The notes under the pieces: model-generated
The model's database searches: none
What the model saw: the letters and a program-made list of their open reading frames with translations, nothing else
Told to the model about the DNA's origin: nothing
Source of the DNA: Pollutimonas sp035515055
GTDB taxonomy: Bacteria; Pseudomonadota; Gammaproteobacteria; Burkholderiales; Burkholderiaceae_B
Assembly (NCBI GenBank): GCA_035515055.1
Contig: DATJBV010000028.1
Location: forward strand, 1-64,000
Reading direction: 5' to 3'
DNA length: 64,000 nt
Position numbers and translations under genes: made by a program
Shown: positions 42,390 through 50,509 of the stretch, one piece after another
Layout: the number at the start of each line of letters is the position of its first letter
Numbering within the stretch: position 1 is the first letter of the stretch

Positions 42390-42890
42390 CTACTTCTGCC
42401 CGGCCTTCTTCGACACATCGTGCCCATGCACTGTGTGCCCTGCGGCCTTGTACTGAACCCAGCGTTCACGTGCCGCCTGTTTGTCTTCGTCGTGGTTGGA
42501 TACGATCTCCAGTACCCGTTCGAAGGCTTCCACCCCAGGTGGGCACTGCAAGTCCAGATTCAGGAGCCACCGCTGATCGATACCGGAGTTAACCCCCGGC
42601 TGAACCTCGGGCTGGACCCCGGACTCAACCCCGGGCACAACCGTGGCCGGCCCGGGTGACTGCAGCGTAAGTACGACCGGCGTGTCTGCCGCCAGGGCGT
42701 CGTCGGCATGGACGTGCGGGATGAACGCGGTGGGATCGAAACTCCATAGCAGGCGGTCGAAGTGTGCCAGCCGTTGCTCATCCCGGGTATACACTAGCAG
42801 CTTGCGGCCCGCGGCGACGTGCTTGCGCACGACCTCGCAGGCCATGCGCAGACGGTCCGGCGCTCCGAAGGCAAAATCGATACGGCTCAT
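42390..42890 (-). CDS. holC: DNA polymerase III subunit chi
   Basis: Clamp-loader accessory subunit that links the replisome to SSB. 166 residues. The N-terminus MSRIDFAFGAPDRL, the central RLLWSFDPTAFIPHV and the C-terminal LEIVSNHDEDKQAARERWVQYKAAGH are family-like. An insert of about 20 residues (PGVESGVQPEVQPGVNSG) coded by a 12-bp repeat interrupts the strand before LLNLDLQCP. It lies 6 bp downstream of pepA on the same strand, a widespread pair. Confidence 0.92.
   Translation of the reverse strand: MSRIDFAFGAPDRLRMACEVVRKHVAAGRKLLVYTRDEQRLAHFDRLLWSFDPTAFIPHVHADDALAADTPVVLTLQSPGPATVVPGVESGVQPEVQPGVNSGIDQRWLLNLDLQCPPGVEAFERVLEIVSNHDEDKQAARERWVQYKAAGHTVHGHDVSKKAGQK
42591..42650 (-). repeat. 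12-bp minisatellite (about 5 degenerate copies) in holC
   Basis: Five consecutive 12-bp units with consensus AACCCCGGGCTG on the plus strand, from 42591 to 42650. On the coding strand they give four-residue Val/Pro/Gly/Glu-rich repeats inside the chi subunit. Copies differ by one to five bases, so it is an old or drifting array. Confidence 0.8.
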
Positions 42891-42896
42891 TGCATG

Positions 42897-44405
42897 TCAG
42901 GCCGACTGCCCCAGGAGGTATTGAACCAGCAAGGGAACGGGCCTGCCCGATGCGCCTTTATCTTTTCCGCTGCGCCATGCCGTGCCTGCGATGTCCAGAT
43001 GGGCCCATGGATAATTGGCAGTGAAGCGCGACAGGAAGCAGGCGGCAGTGACCGCACCGGCGGGTGGTCCGCCAATATTTGCAATATCGGCAAAATTCGA
43101 CCGCAATTGCTCTTGATAGGCGTCGTCCAGCGGCATGCGCCAGGCGGTGTCGTTGCTGACGCGGCCGGCTTGCAGCAGGCTTTCGGCCAATGCATCGTCT
43201 TTACTGAACAGTCCTGTATTGACATGGCCCAGCGCCACGACGCACGCGCCGGTCAGGGTGGCAATATCGATCACGGCGGCGGGCTTGAAGCGTTCTGCGT
43301 AGGTGAGGGCATCGCATAAGACCAGGCGCCCTTCGGCGTCGGTATTAAGGATTTCGATGGTTTGGCCCGACATGCTGGTGACAACGTCGCCCGGCTTGTT
43401 GGCGCGGCCGCTGGGCAAGTTCTCGCACGATGGGATGATGCCGATCACCTCGCGGTCGAGCTCGAGTTCGGCTATGGCTCGCATCGTGCCCAGGACACTG
43501 GCAGCCCCGCACATGTCGTACTTCATTTCATCCATGTTGGCTGCCGGCTTGATCGAGATGCCGCCGGCATCGAATGTAATGCCTTTGCCGACCAGGACGA
43601 TGGGAGCCTTGCGATTCTTGGCCGCGGGCTTGGCACCCGCCGGTGTGTGCTTGAGCACGATAAACACGGGGGGTTCGTCGGAGCCGCGCGCCACCGACAG
43701 GAACGAGCCCATCTTGAGCGCTTCTACTTGCTTGCGTTCGAGCACTTCCGCGCGCAGGGTCTTGAATTCCTTGGCAAGTTTCTTTGCTGTATCGCCCAAG
43801 TACGTGGGCGTGCATATATTAGCGGGCAAGTCACCCAACAAGCGCGTAAGATTCATGCCATTGCCGATGGCTTGGCCTTCGCGAAGGCCCGCTTTAGCTT
43901 CGGCGGCCTGGTCGCGTGCAATCCATAGGGCCATCTTCTTGAGCTTGACCGCGGCGTCGGGATCCTTCTTGCCCAAAGTGGTGTCGTAGCGGTAGGTGGC
44001 GCGGCTGGCTGCGGCTGCCACGGCATTGGCCCGGGCTTGCAGCGTAGAATTGGGGCATTCGATGCCAGTCAGGGCCGTGACGGCTTCCGACAGGCCGGCA
44101 CCGGCGCAATAATTGGCGAAAACCAATTCACCGGTTGCGTGTGCGGCGCCGTTGTAGGCCTCTTGTTTGCCTAATCCCACCAGAACAACCCGCAGGGCGG
44201 CGACACCAGGCAGGCTGCGCAGGACCAAATGGGTGTTAGGCTTGCCCTTGAACTCTGTTTTCAACGCGGTGCGCAGTGCGCCATTGCTTGCATGGTCGAT
44301 AATGTCGGCGGCGGGACTTAAAATGCCGTCGACAAAAACTCCCACCGCCAGAGCGGCGGTCTTGACCTGATGCAAAGAAGCTGTGGTCTGTGTGCTAAAT
44401 TCCAT
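42897..44405 (-). CDS. pepA: Leucyl aminopeptidase
   Basis: Dinuclear-metal M17 aminopeptidase; also a DNA-binding regulator in some bacteria. 502 residues from MEFSTQTTASLHQ. Metal-binding and signature segments are intact: VGKGITFDAGGISIKP and NTDAEGRLVLCDALTYAE. An upstream in-frame start (44459) is not family-like and would reach into the lptF spacer. It is divergent from lptF across about 54 bp and followed closely by holC. Confidence 0.96.
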   Translation of the reverse strand: MEFSTQTTASLHQVKTAALAVGVFVDGILSPAADIIDHASNGALRTALKTEFKGKPNTHLVLRSLPGVAALRVVLVGLGKQEAYNGAAHATGELVFANYCAGAGLSEAVTALTGIECPNSTLQARANAVAAAASRATYRYDTTLGKKDPDAAVKLKKMALWIARDQAAEAKAGLREGQAIGNGMNLTRLLGDLPANICTPTYLGDTAKKLAKEFKTLRAEVLERKQVEALKMGSFLSVARGSDEPPVFIVLKHTPAGAKPAAKNRKAPIVLVGKGITFDAGGISIKPAANMDEMKYDMCGAASVLGTMRAIAELELDREVIGIIPSCENLPSGRANKPGDVVTSMSGQTIEILNTDAEGRLVLCDALTYAERFKPAAVIDIATLTGACVVALGHVNTGLFSKDDALAESLLQAGRVSNDTAWRMPLDDAYQEQLRSNFADIANIGGPPAGAVTAACFLSRFTANYPWAHLDIAGTAWRSGKDKGASGRPVPLLVQYLLGQSA

Positions 44406-44459
44406 TCGAATTCCCGTAAGTGTCCATAGGATGCTGTCGATTATCCCGCATATTGCCAT

Positions 44460-45578
44460 ATGTCACTATTCAAACGTTCCGTTGTATCCGAGATACTGAG
44501 CCATGCCGGCGTCGTGCTGTCCACGTTGCTGGTGGTGTGGCTCAGCGTTTTGCTGGTGCGCCTGCTGGGCGAAGCGGCAAACGGGGCCATCGGGGCAGAC
44601 GTCGTCTTGGGGCTTGCCACGTTTTCCAGCATCACAGCCTTGCCGGTCATATTGGCGGTATCTCTTTTCATTGCTGTTCTTACTACCGTCACGCGCAACT
44701 ATCGCGAGTCCGAGATGGTCGTCTGGTTTGCCAGCGGATTGTCGCTTAAGGATTGGGTAGGACCCGTCCTGCGTTGCGCCGTCCCCGTGGCGGTGCTTAT
44801 TTCGCTCCTTACCTTATTAGCGTCGCCATGGGCCTATCGCCAGATCAGCGAGTATCGGCAACGCTACGAGCAGCGGTCGGATCTTTCCAAGGTTACCGCT
44901 GGTCAATTCATCGAAACCGAAAACGGCGCGCGCGTATTTTTCGCTGAAGAGCCTTCCGACCCGCAACAGGAAATGGGACGCGTCGTTGCACGCGTGCTGG
45001 ATGCCGAATGGTTGAGCGTCGTCACCGCGGAAAGCGCCCATATAGAGAACGAGGCCAATGGCGACCGCTTTCTTGTCTTGAGCGAAGGCCACCGCTACGA
45101 CCTCAAGCCCGGGAAACCGGAGTTCCGAATTGTCGATTTCGAGCATTATGGGGTGCGCCTGGAAAGCAAAGCGGATGCAAGCTCGGCCGACGCGGTTCGC
45201 GCCTTGGCGGAAAGTGAAATAAAGGCAAGGCCCACAATGCAGCTGTTTGCCGACGATAACGACACGGCCCGATCTCAAATCATGTGGCGGCTCGCGCTTC
45301 CGCTGGCGGCGCTTAACCTGGCCCTGCTGGCAATACCGCTGGGTGCGGTAAATCCGCGGCTGGGGCGCTCCGGCGATCTCCTCATTGCCGGCCTGGTGGG
45401 GTTGCTTTACATGAACCTCATCAATCTGTCGCGGGGGTGGATAGGCAACGGCCAGCTGAATTTCGGGCTAGGCGTGTGGCTTGTCCATGGCGTGTTCACC
45501 GGCTTGATGATATACATGATGTGGAACAAGCTGCGCGTCAAAGCGCCCAAGGAGTTCAACGGGCCGGCAACGAGTTGA
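44460..45578 (+). CDS. lptF: LPS export ABC transporter permease LptF
   Basis: Inner-membrane permease of the LptB2FG complex that extracts lipopolysaccharide for transport to the outer membrane. 372 residues. Three N-terminal helices (about 10-125) are followed by the periplasmic jellyroll domain (about 130-265) and three C-terminal helices. No clear ribosome binding site precedes the ATG. lptG, normally the next gene, is not here: the convergent LysR gene begins its stop codon on the very next base. Confidence 0.94.
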   Translation: MSLFKRSVVSEILSHAGVVLSTLLVVWLSVLLVRLLGEAANGAIGADVVLGLATFSSITALPVILAVSLFIAVLTTVTRNYRESEMVVWFASGLSLKDWVGPVLRCAVPVAVLISLLTLLASPWAYRQISEYRQRYEQRSDLSKVTAGQFIETENGARVFFAEEPSDPQQEMGRVVARVLDAEWLSVVTAESAHIENEANGDRFLVLSEGHRYDLKPGKPEFRIVDFEHYGVRLESKADASSADAVRALAESEIKARPTMQLFADDNDTARSQIMWRLALPLAALNLALLAIPLGAVNPRLGRSGDLLIAGLVGLLYMNLINLSRGWIGNGQLNFGLGVWLVHGVFTGLMIYMMWNKLRVKAPKEFNGPATS

Positions 45579-46508
45579 TCAGGAATCGTCCGGCAGGTAT
45601 TCCAGCACCTGTGAATCGCCGCGCAACAGCGCCGCGTTGATCTGCACCGATTGTTTCAGGAAGTCCCACAATGCCATGACGCGTTTGGATTCGCGCAAGT
45701 CTTCGTGGCAATACATCCAAAAGCTGCGTGTAACGTCGATCTTGTCCTCAAGCACGGGCTTCAGCCGCGCGTCCTGGGCCGCCATGAAGCAGGGCAGAAT
45801 GGCCAGCGACCTGCCCTGCAGTGCGGCCTGGTATTGCGCAATAACGCTGGTGCTCTTGAATATTACGCGATCCGTTGGGACGATATCTTCCAAATAACGC
45901 AGACGATCACTAAATAGTAATTCTTCCACGTAACCAATGAAGGAATGCTCGGCCAAGTCGTCCATGGACTGGATGGCCGGCCGGCTTTGGAGATAATTGG
46001 CGGCTCCATATAGCTTCAGGGAATAATCCATGAGCTTGGTGCATAAGTAGGGTCCCCGCTGCGGGCGTTCCAGCGAAATGGCAATATCTGCCTCGCGCTT
46101 CGAAAGGCTAATAAAGCGCGGAACCGGCATGATGTCCAGCGTGATGGCGGGGTAGCGCCGCTGGAAATCGGTCATCAGGGGCGCGAGCACGTAGTTGCCG
46201 AAACCTTCGGTACACCCGACGCGCAAATGGCCGGAAAGAATTTGCGACTGGCCCGATACGTCTTCACGCGCGGATAACAGCGTCCCTTCGATTTGCTCGG
46301 CATACGCAAAAAAGCGTATCCCTTCTTCCGTGAGCGTAAAACCGGTAGACTTCGATTTGTCGAACAATACCGTTGCCAGTTCATGCTCTAGTGCATGGAT
46401 ACGCCGGGAGACAGTGGTGTGCCGCACGCCAAGCCGTATTGCCGCGGCACTCACACGCTGGGTGCGAGCCACTTCAAGAAAATAACGGATTCCATCCCAG
46501 TCCATCAT
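45579..46508 (-). CDS. LysR-type transcriptional regulator
   Basis: A 309-residue regulator with an N-terminal winged helix-turn-helix (about residues 2-60: WDGIRYFLEVARTQRVSAAA, TTVSRRIHALEHEL) and an effector-binding domain. The start MMDWDG follows AAGG at suitable spacing; a start at 46574 would add 22 atypical residues. It is divergent from the binding-protein gene at 46630, the standard arrangement for a LysR regulator and its target, so it may control that gene and mmsA (inference). Confidence 0.9.
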   Translation of the reverse strand: MMDWDGIRYFLEVARTQRVSAAAIRLGVRHTTVSRRIHALEHELATVLFDKSKSTGFTLTEEGIRFFAYAEQIEGTLLSAREDVSGQSQILSGHLRVGCTEGFGNYVLAPLMTDFQRRYPAITLDIMPVPRFISLSKREADIAISLERPQRGPYLCTKLMDYSLKLYGAANYLQSRPAIQSMDDLAEHSFIGYVEELLFSDRLRYLEDIVPTDRVIFKSTSVIAQYQAALQGRSLAILPCFMAAQDARLKPVLEDKIDVTRSFWMYCHEDLRESKRVMALWDFLKQSVQINAALLRGDSQVLEYLPDDS

Positions 46509-46577
46509 AAGGCCTTGTGCATTTATTAGCATTGAATGTGCAAATATTGTGCTGGAATTTAGTTTTTTACACAACTA

Positions 46578-46600
46578 CACTGCAGTGGTGTGCAATGCAC
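46578..46600. promoter_or_regulatory. Palindromes in the lysR/binding-protein divergent spacer (candidate LysR operator)
   Basis: Two adjacent inverted repeats, CACTGCAGTG (46578-46587) and GTGCAATGCAC (46590-46600), lie 30-52 bp before the binding-protein start. TGTGC/GTGCA half-sites recur nearer to the regulator gene. The position suits a LysR binding site, but the assignment is inference. Confidence 0.45.
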
Positions 46601-46629
46601 CAATAACTATAAAACCAACGGAGACGTGA

Positions 46630-47841
46630 ATGAATAAATTAACTCTTACAGTGGCGGCCAGCTTGTGCATGGGCATCGCCGGCGTTGCGCACGCCAAGGC
46701 TCCTCCGGTGAAGATAGGTATCCTCACCGACATGTCCGGCACCTACGCGTCAATGGGCGGCCCGGGCTCTGTGGCTGCCGCGCAGTTGGCGATCGACGAC
46801 TGCCTTGCGGCGGAATGCAAGGGGATGGACATTTCGCTGGTATCGGCCGACAACCAGAACAAGGCCGACATTGGTGCCGCGAAGGCGCGCGAATGGTTCG
46901 ATCGCGACGGCGTCACCGCTATCGCCGACCTTACGAATTCTGCCGTGGCGCTCGCCGTTCAGGGCATCGCAAAGGAAAAGAATAAAGTCGTCATGTTTTC
47001 GGGACCGGCTACCACGGGCCTGACCAATGATGCATGTTCGCCAGTGGGCTTTCACTGGATGTTCGACGTCTATTCGCAGTCCGTCGGCGGTGTGAAGGCC
47101 ATGGTCAACAAAGGCGGCAAGTCCTGGTACTTCGTAACCGTCGACTACGCCTTCGGCCATTCGCTGCAGAAAGGGGCTGAAGACATGGTCAAGGAACTGG
47201 GCGGCACAGTCGTTGGTTCCGTGCTGCACCCCCTGAATGTCCCGGACTTTGCTTCTTACCTGCTGCAGGCGCAAAGCTCCAAGGCCCAGGTGGTCGCGTT
47301 GGCCAATGGCGGGGCCGATGTGGTCAATGCCATCAAGCAATCGCGCGAGTTCGGCATTGTGGAGGGTGGCCAAAAGCTGGCTTCGCTGTTAGTGTTTCTG
47401 TCAGACCTGCGCGCACTTGGCCTGGAAAATGCCCAGGGCCTGAGCTATGTCGACGGCTTCTACTGGGACTTCGATGAAGGCACGCGTGGGTGGTCGGATC
47501 GCTTCGCCAAGTCATTCAAGGATTTGAAGCCAACCATGACGCAAGCGGGCGTGTATTCAAGCGTGTTGCATTATTTGAAGGCCGTCGCCGCATCTGAGTC
47601 GACGGAAGGCAATGTGGTGGCGGACAAGATGCGCGAGATCCCGATCAAGGATCCGATCATGCACAACGCGTCGATCCGCCCCGATGGCCGTGTGATTCAT
47701 GACATGTATTTGTACGAAGTCAAGACGCCTGCCGAATCGAAGAACCCATGGGATTACTCCAAACTGGTGGCGACGATTCCTGCTCAGGACGCCTTCAAGC
47801 CGCTGTCCGAGTCCACATGTTCTTTAGTTAAGAAAAGCTAG
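46630..47841 (+). CDS. Orphan branched-chain-type ABC transporter substrate-binding protein
   Basis: Periplasmic type I solute-binding protein, 403 residues with a Sec signal peptide (about 1-22, ending AHA). It is a paralogue of the liv-operon receptor at 1440-2651: both carry ITDMSG(T/L)Y(A/S)S, a DNQNKADI/DHQNKADI motif, GGKSWYFVT/LT-DYAFGH and the ESTC.LVKK terminus. No permease or ATPase adjoins, so it must use a transporter coded elsewhere. mmsA follows after 36 bp, suggesting its ligand is degraded through a semialdehyde (inference). Confidence 0.9.
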   Translation: MNKLTLTVAASLCMGIAGVAHAKAPPVKIGILTDMSGTYASMGGPGSVAAAQLAIDDCLAAECKGMDISLVSADNQNKADIGAAKAREWFDRDGVTAIADLTNSAVALAVQGIAKEKNKVVMFSGPATTGLTNDACSPVGFHWMFDVYSQSVGGVKAMVNKGGKSWYFVTVDYAFGHSLQKGAEDMVKELGGTVVGSVLHPLNVPDFASYLLQAQSSKAQVVALANGGADVVNAIKQSREFGIVEGGQKLASLLVFLSDLRALGLENAQGLSYVDGFYWDFDEGTRGWSDRFAKSFKDLKPTMTQAGVYSSVLHYLKAVAASESTEGNVVADKMREIPIKDPIMHNASIRPDGRVIHDMYLYEVKTPAESKNPWDYSKLVATIPAQDAFKPLSESTCSLVKKS

Positions 47842-47877
47842 TTCATTTCGCATCATGAATGCGCCAAGGAGATTTTA

Positions 47878-49371
47878 ATGAGTGCAGTTCCACGTATCCC
47901 ACTGCTTATCGGCGGTGAGCTGGTGCAGTCCAAAACAACTGAATGGCGGGACGTCATCAACCCGGCCACCCAGGAAGTCGTTGCGCAAGTGCCCTTCGCC
48001 ACGAAAGAAGAACTCGACATGGCGGTGGCCAACTCGAAGGAAGCATTCAAGAAGTGGCGCAATGCAAGCCAGGGCACCCGCATGCGCGTCATGCTCAATT
48101 TGCAGAAACTGGTGCGCGACAACACAACGGCCTTGGCCGAACTAATCACCCGCGAACACGGCAAGACCTTGCCGGACGCCGAGGGCGAAGTTGGTCGCGG
48201 CCTGGAAGTCATCGAGCATGCATGCTCGATGCAGTCGCTGCAGTTGGGCGAGTACGCCGAAAATGCCGCCAGCGGCATCGACGTCTATACGCTCATCCAA
48301 CCTCTGGGTGTTGTGGCTGGCATTACCGCCTTCAACTTCCCCATCATGCTTCCGTGTTTCATGTTCCCTATGGCTATTGCCGCCGGCAACACGTTCATCC
48401 TGAAGCCGTCGGAACAGGATCCTAGCTCGTCCCTGATGCTCGCCAAACTGGCTCTCGAAGCCGGCCTGCCTCCCGGCGTGCTCAACGTGGTCCATGGTGG
48501 TCCCGACATCGCCAATGGCTTGTGCGACCATCCGGACATCAAGGCGATTTCCTTCATTGGATCCACGCACGTGGGTACTGAGATCTATCGTCGCGCGTCC
48601 AATGCCGGGAAGCGTTGTCAATCAATGATGGGCGCCAAGAATCACTGCGTCATCCTGCCCGATGCCGACCGTGAAGTCGCGTTGAACCAGTTGGTCGGTG
48701 CCGCTTTCGGCGCCGCTGGCCAACGCTGCATGGCAACGTCGGTTGCTGTTCTGGTGGGCGAAGCCCGCAATTGGCTGCCCGACTTCGTCGAGCGTTGCAA
48801 AGCCCTGAAAGTCAGCATTGGCACCGAGCGCGACGCCGACCTTGGTCCGCTGGTCTCGCCGTCCGCCAAGAAGCGCGTCGAAGGCCTGATCCAGAAGGGA
48901 GTGGACGAAGGCGCCGAACTGCTGCTCGACGGCCGCAATCTGACCGTCAAGGGCTACGAGAAAGGCAACTTTGTCGGGCCTACCATTTTCAGTGGCGTCA
49001 AGGCCAACATGACGATCTACCGCGAAGAGGTGTTCGGTCCGGTGTTGGGCGTGGTTTGCGTGGACACGCTGGAAGAGGCCGTTGAATTCATCAATCAGAA
49101 TCCTAACGGTAATGGCGTGGCCATGTTCACCCAGGACGGCGGGTCGGCTCGTTACTTCCAGAACAACGTCGATGTAGGCCAGATCGGGATCAACATCCCA
49201 ATTCCCGTGCCTGTGGCGTGGTTCAGCTTCACGGGTTCGCGTGCATCGAAATTGGGTGACCTGGGTCCTAACGGAAAACAGGCGCTGCACTTCTGGACGC
49301 AAACCAAGACCATTACGGCACGTTGGTCGGCTCACGCGTCGGGTGTCAATACGACCATCTCGATGAAGTAA
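47878..49371 (+). CDS. mmsA: Methylmalonate-semialdehyde dehydrogenase (CoA-acylating)
   Basis: NAD-dependent enzyme converting methylmalonate semialdehyde to propionyl-CoA (valine and thymine breakdown) or malonate semialdehyde to acetyl-CoA. 497 residues. The MmsA subgroup is identified by QSMMGAKNHCVILPDAD and the catalytic Cys in FGAAGQRCMATS, with the C-terminal GSRASKLGDLGPNGKQALHF. An AAGGAG site precedes the ATG. It follows the orphan binding-protein gene and ends before a terminator. Confidence 0.94.
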   Translation: MSAVPRIPLLIGGELVQSKTTEWRDVINPATQEVVAQVPFATKEELDMAVANSKEAFKKWRNASQGTRMRVMLNLQKLVRDNTTALAELITREHGKTLPDAEGEVGRGLEVIEHACSMQSLQLGEYAENAASGIDVYTLIQPLGVVAGITAFNFPIMLPCFMFPMAIAAGNTFILKPSEQDPSSSLMLAKLALEAGLPPGVLNVVHGGPDIANGLCDHPDIKAISFIGSTHVGTEIYRRASNAGKRCQSMMGAKNHCVILPDADREVALNQLVGAAFGAAGQRCMATSVAVLVGEARNWLPDFVERCKALKVSIGTERDADLGPLVSPSAKKRVEGLIQKGVDEGAELLLDGRNLTVKGYEKGNFVGPTIFSGVKANMTIYREEVFGPVLGVVCVDTLEEAVEFINQNPNGNGVAMFTQDGGSARYFQNNVDVGQIGINIPIPVPVAWFSFTGSRASKLGDLGPNGKQALHFWTQTKTITARWSAHASGVNTTISMK

Positions 49372-49412
49372 GCTTATAACTAATAACAATATATATTAAT
49401 TTCTATATTACT

Positions 49413-49418
49413 TATAAT
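49413..49418 (+). promoter_or_regulatory. Candidate -10 of the cysB-like gene
   Basis: A perfect TATAAT overlaps the 5' base of the terminator hairpin, in a very AT-rich stretch (49380-49420). No clear -35. A start about 7 bp downstream would begin inside the hairpin's left arm. Confidence 0.3.
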
Positions 49419-49443
49419 AGCCCTTCTCGTAAGGGCTATTTTT
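49416..49443 (+). terminator. Terminator of mmsA with embedded ribosome binding site of the next gene
   Basis: A 10-bp stem (AATAGCCCTT / AAGGGCTATT, loop CTCGT) followed by TTT. The right arm contains AAGGG at 49431-49435, nine bases before the ATG of the cysB-like gene, so the same bases serve as stem and probable Shine-Dalgarno. Confidence 0.78.
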
Positions 49444-49444
49444 C

Positions 49445-50398
49445 ATGAATCTGCAGCAATTCCGCTTTGTGCGCGAAACAATACGTCGCAACTTCAACCT
49501 GACCGAAGCGGCGCGTACGCTGTATACGTCTCAGCCAGGCGTTTCTAAGGCCATCATCGAGTTCGAGGATGAACTCGGTGTAAAGATCTTCGAGCGCCAT
49601 GGTAAGCGTATCAAAGGACTTACCAAGCCGGGGCAGGTGGTAGCCCAAGTCATCGACCGCATCATGCGCGAAGTGGACAACCTTAAAAAAGTCAGCGATG
49701 AATTCGCCCGGCGCGATGAGGGCGGACTCGTTATTGCATGCACTCACGCACAGGCGCGCTACGTCCTGCCGAAGGTCATACCCGCTTTTCGAGAACAATT
49801 TCCCAAGGTGAGACTGTCGCTGGCTGAAGGCAGTCCGCCGCACTTGGCGCAAATGGTGCTGCACGAGCAAGCGGACGTGGCCATCGCCACTGAAACGTTG
49901 GCTAAGACGCCGGGGCTTGCCTCATTGCCGCTTTATTCATGGGAGCACACCATCGTGGTGCGCCCGGATCATCCGCTGGCGGAATTGCGATCCAGCGCCG
50001 CCAAGGCAATTTCCTTGGAACAAATCGCACAATATCCTATCGTCACCTACGACCAGGCATTCTCGGGGCGGGGCACGATCGACTTGGTATTTGCGCAACA
50101 CGATATCAAGCCCGATATCGTGCTTGAAGCCATCGACGCCGATGTGATCAAGACATATGTCGACGTGGGCCTCGGCATCGGAATAATCGCGGGCATGGCG
50201 TTCGACCCGCGGCGAGACAAGGGGTTGGTCGGTCTACCGGCCGGGCATTTGTTCGGCACACACGTTACCCGGGTGGCGGTAAAGTCGGGAACATTCTTGC
50301 GGGATTACGTATACGTTCTGCTCGAAATGATGGCGCCCAGCCTGACACGCGACGTGGTGCAAGAGGCAATCGAGGGCACGCCGAGGGTCGACGTATAG
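49445..50398 (+). CDS. cysB: CysB-like LysR-type regulator
   Basis: A 317-residue LysR-family activator most similar in pattern to CysB/Cbl: N-terminal MNLQQFRFVRETIRRNFNLT, LYTSQPGVSKAIIEFEDELG, and the effector domain with THAQARYVLP and VVTYDQAFSGRGTID-like segments. CysB controls sulfur assimilation in response to N-acetylserine; it is likely but not proven here. The gene has no free ribosome binding site except the one in the upstream hairpin. Confidence 0.88.
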   Translation: MNLQQFRFVRETIRRNFNLTEAARTLYTSQPGVSKAIIEFEDELGVKIFERHGKRIKGLTKPGQVVAQVIDRIMREVDNLKKVSDEFARRDEGGLVIACTHAQARYVLPKVIPAFREQFPKVRLSLAEGSPPHLAQMVLHEQADVAIATETLAKTPGLASLPLYSWEHTIVVRPDHPLAELRSSAAKAISLEQIAQYPIVTYDQAFSGRGTIDLVFAQHDIKPDIVLEAIDADVIKTYVDVGLGIGIIAGMAFDPRRDKGLVGLPAGHLFGTHVTRVAVKSGTFLRDYVYVLLEMMAPSLTRDVVQEAIEGTPRVDV

Positions 50399-50451
50399 CA
50401 CTTGGGCACGGCGCCGATACCGCCCGCGTCGAAAGAAACTAAAACCACTTG

Positions 50452-50480
50452 TTGACATTGAGAATAAGAATGATTATCGT
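50452..50480 (+). promoter_or_regulatory. Promoter of the DUF2325 gene
   Basis: TTGACA (50452-50457), 17-bp spacer, TATCGT (50475-50480), about 30 bp before the ATG. The -35 is consensus. The spacer and -10 coincide with the Fur box. Confidence 0.6.
50460..50478. promoter_or_regulatory. Fur box over the DUF2325 promoter
   Basis: GAGAATAAGAATGATTATC matches the 19-bp Fur consensus (GATAATGATAATCATTATC) at 15 of 19 positions by my count. It covers the spacer and part of the -10, where bound Fur-Fe would block RNA polymerase. Confidence 0.65.
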
Positions 50481-50509
50481 TCACGAATCAACTTTTCTGG
50501 AGTGCCGCC

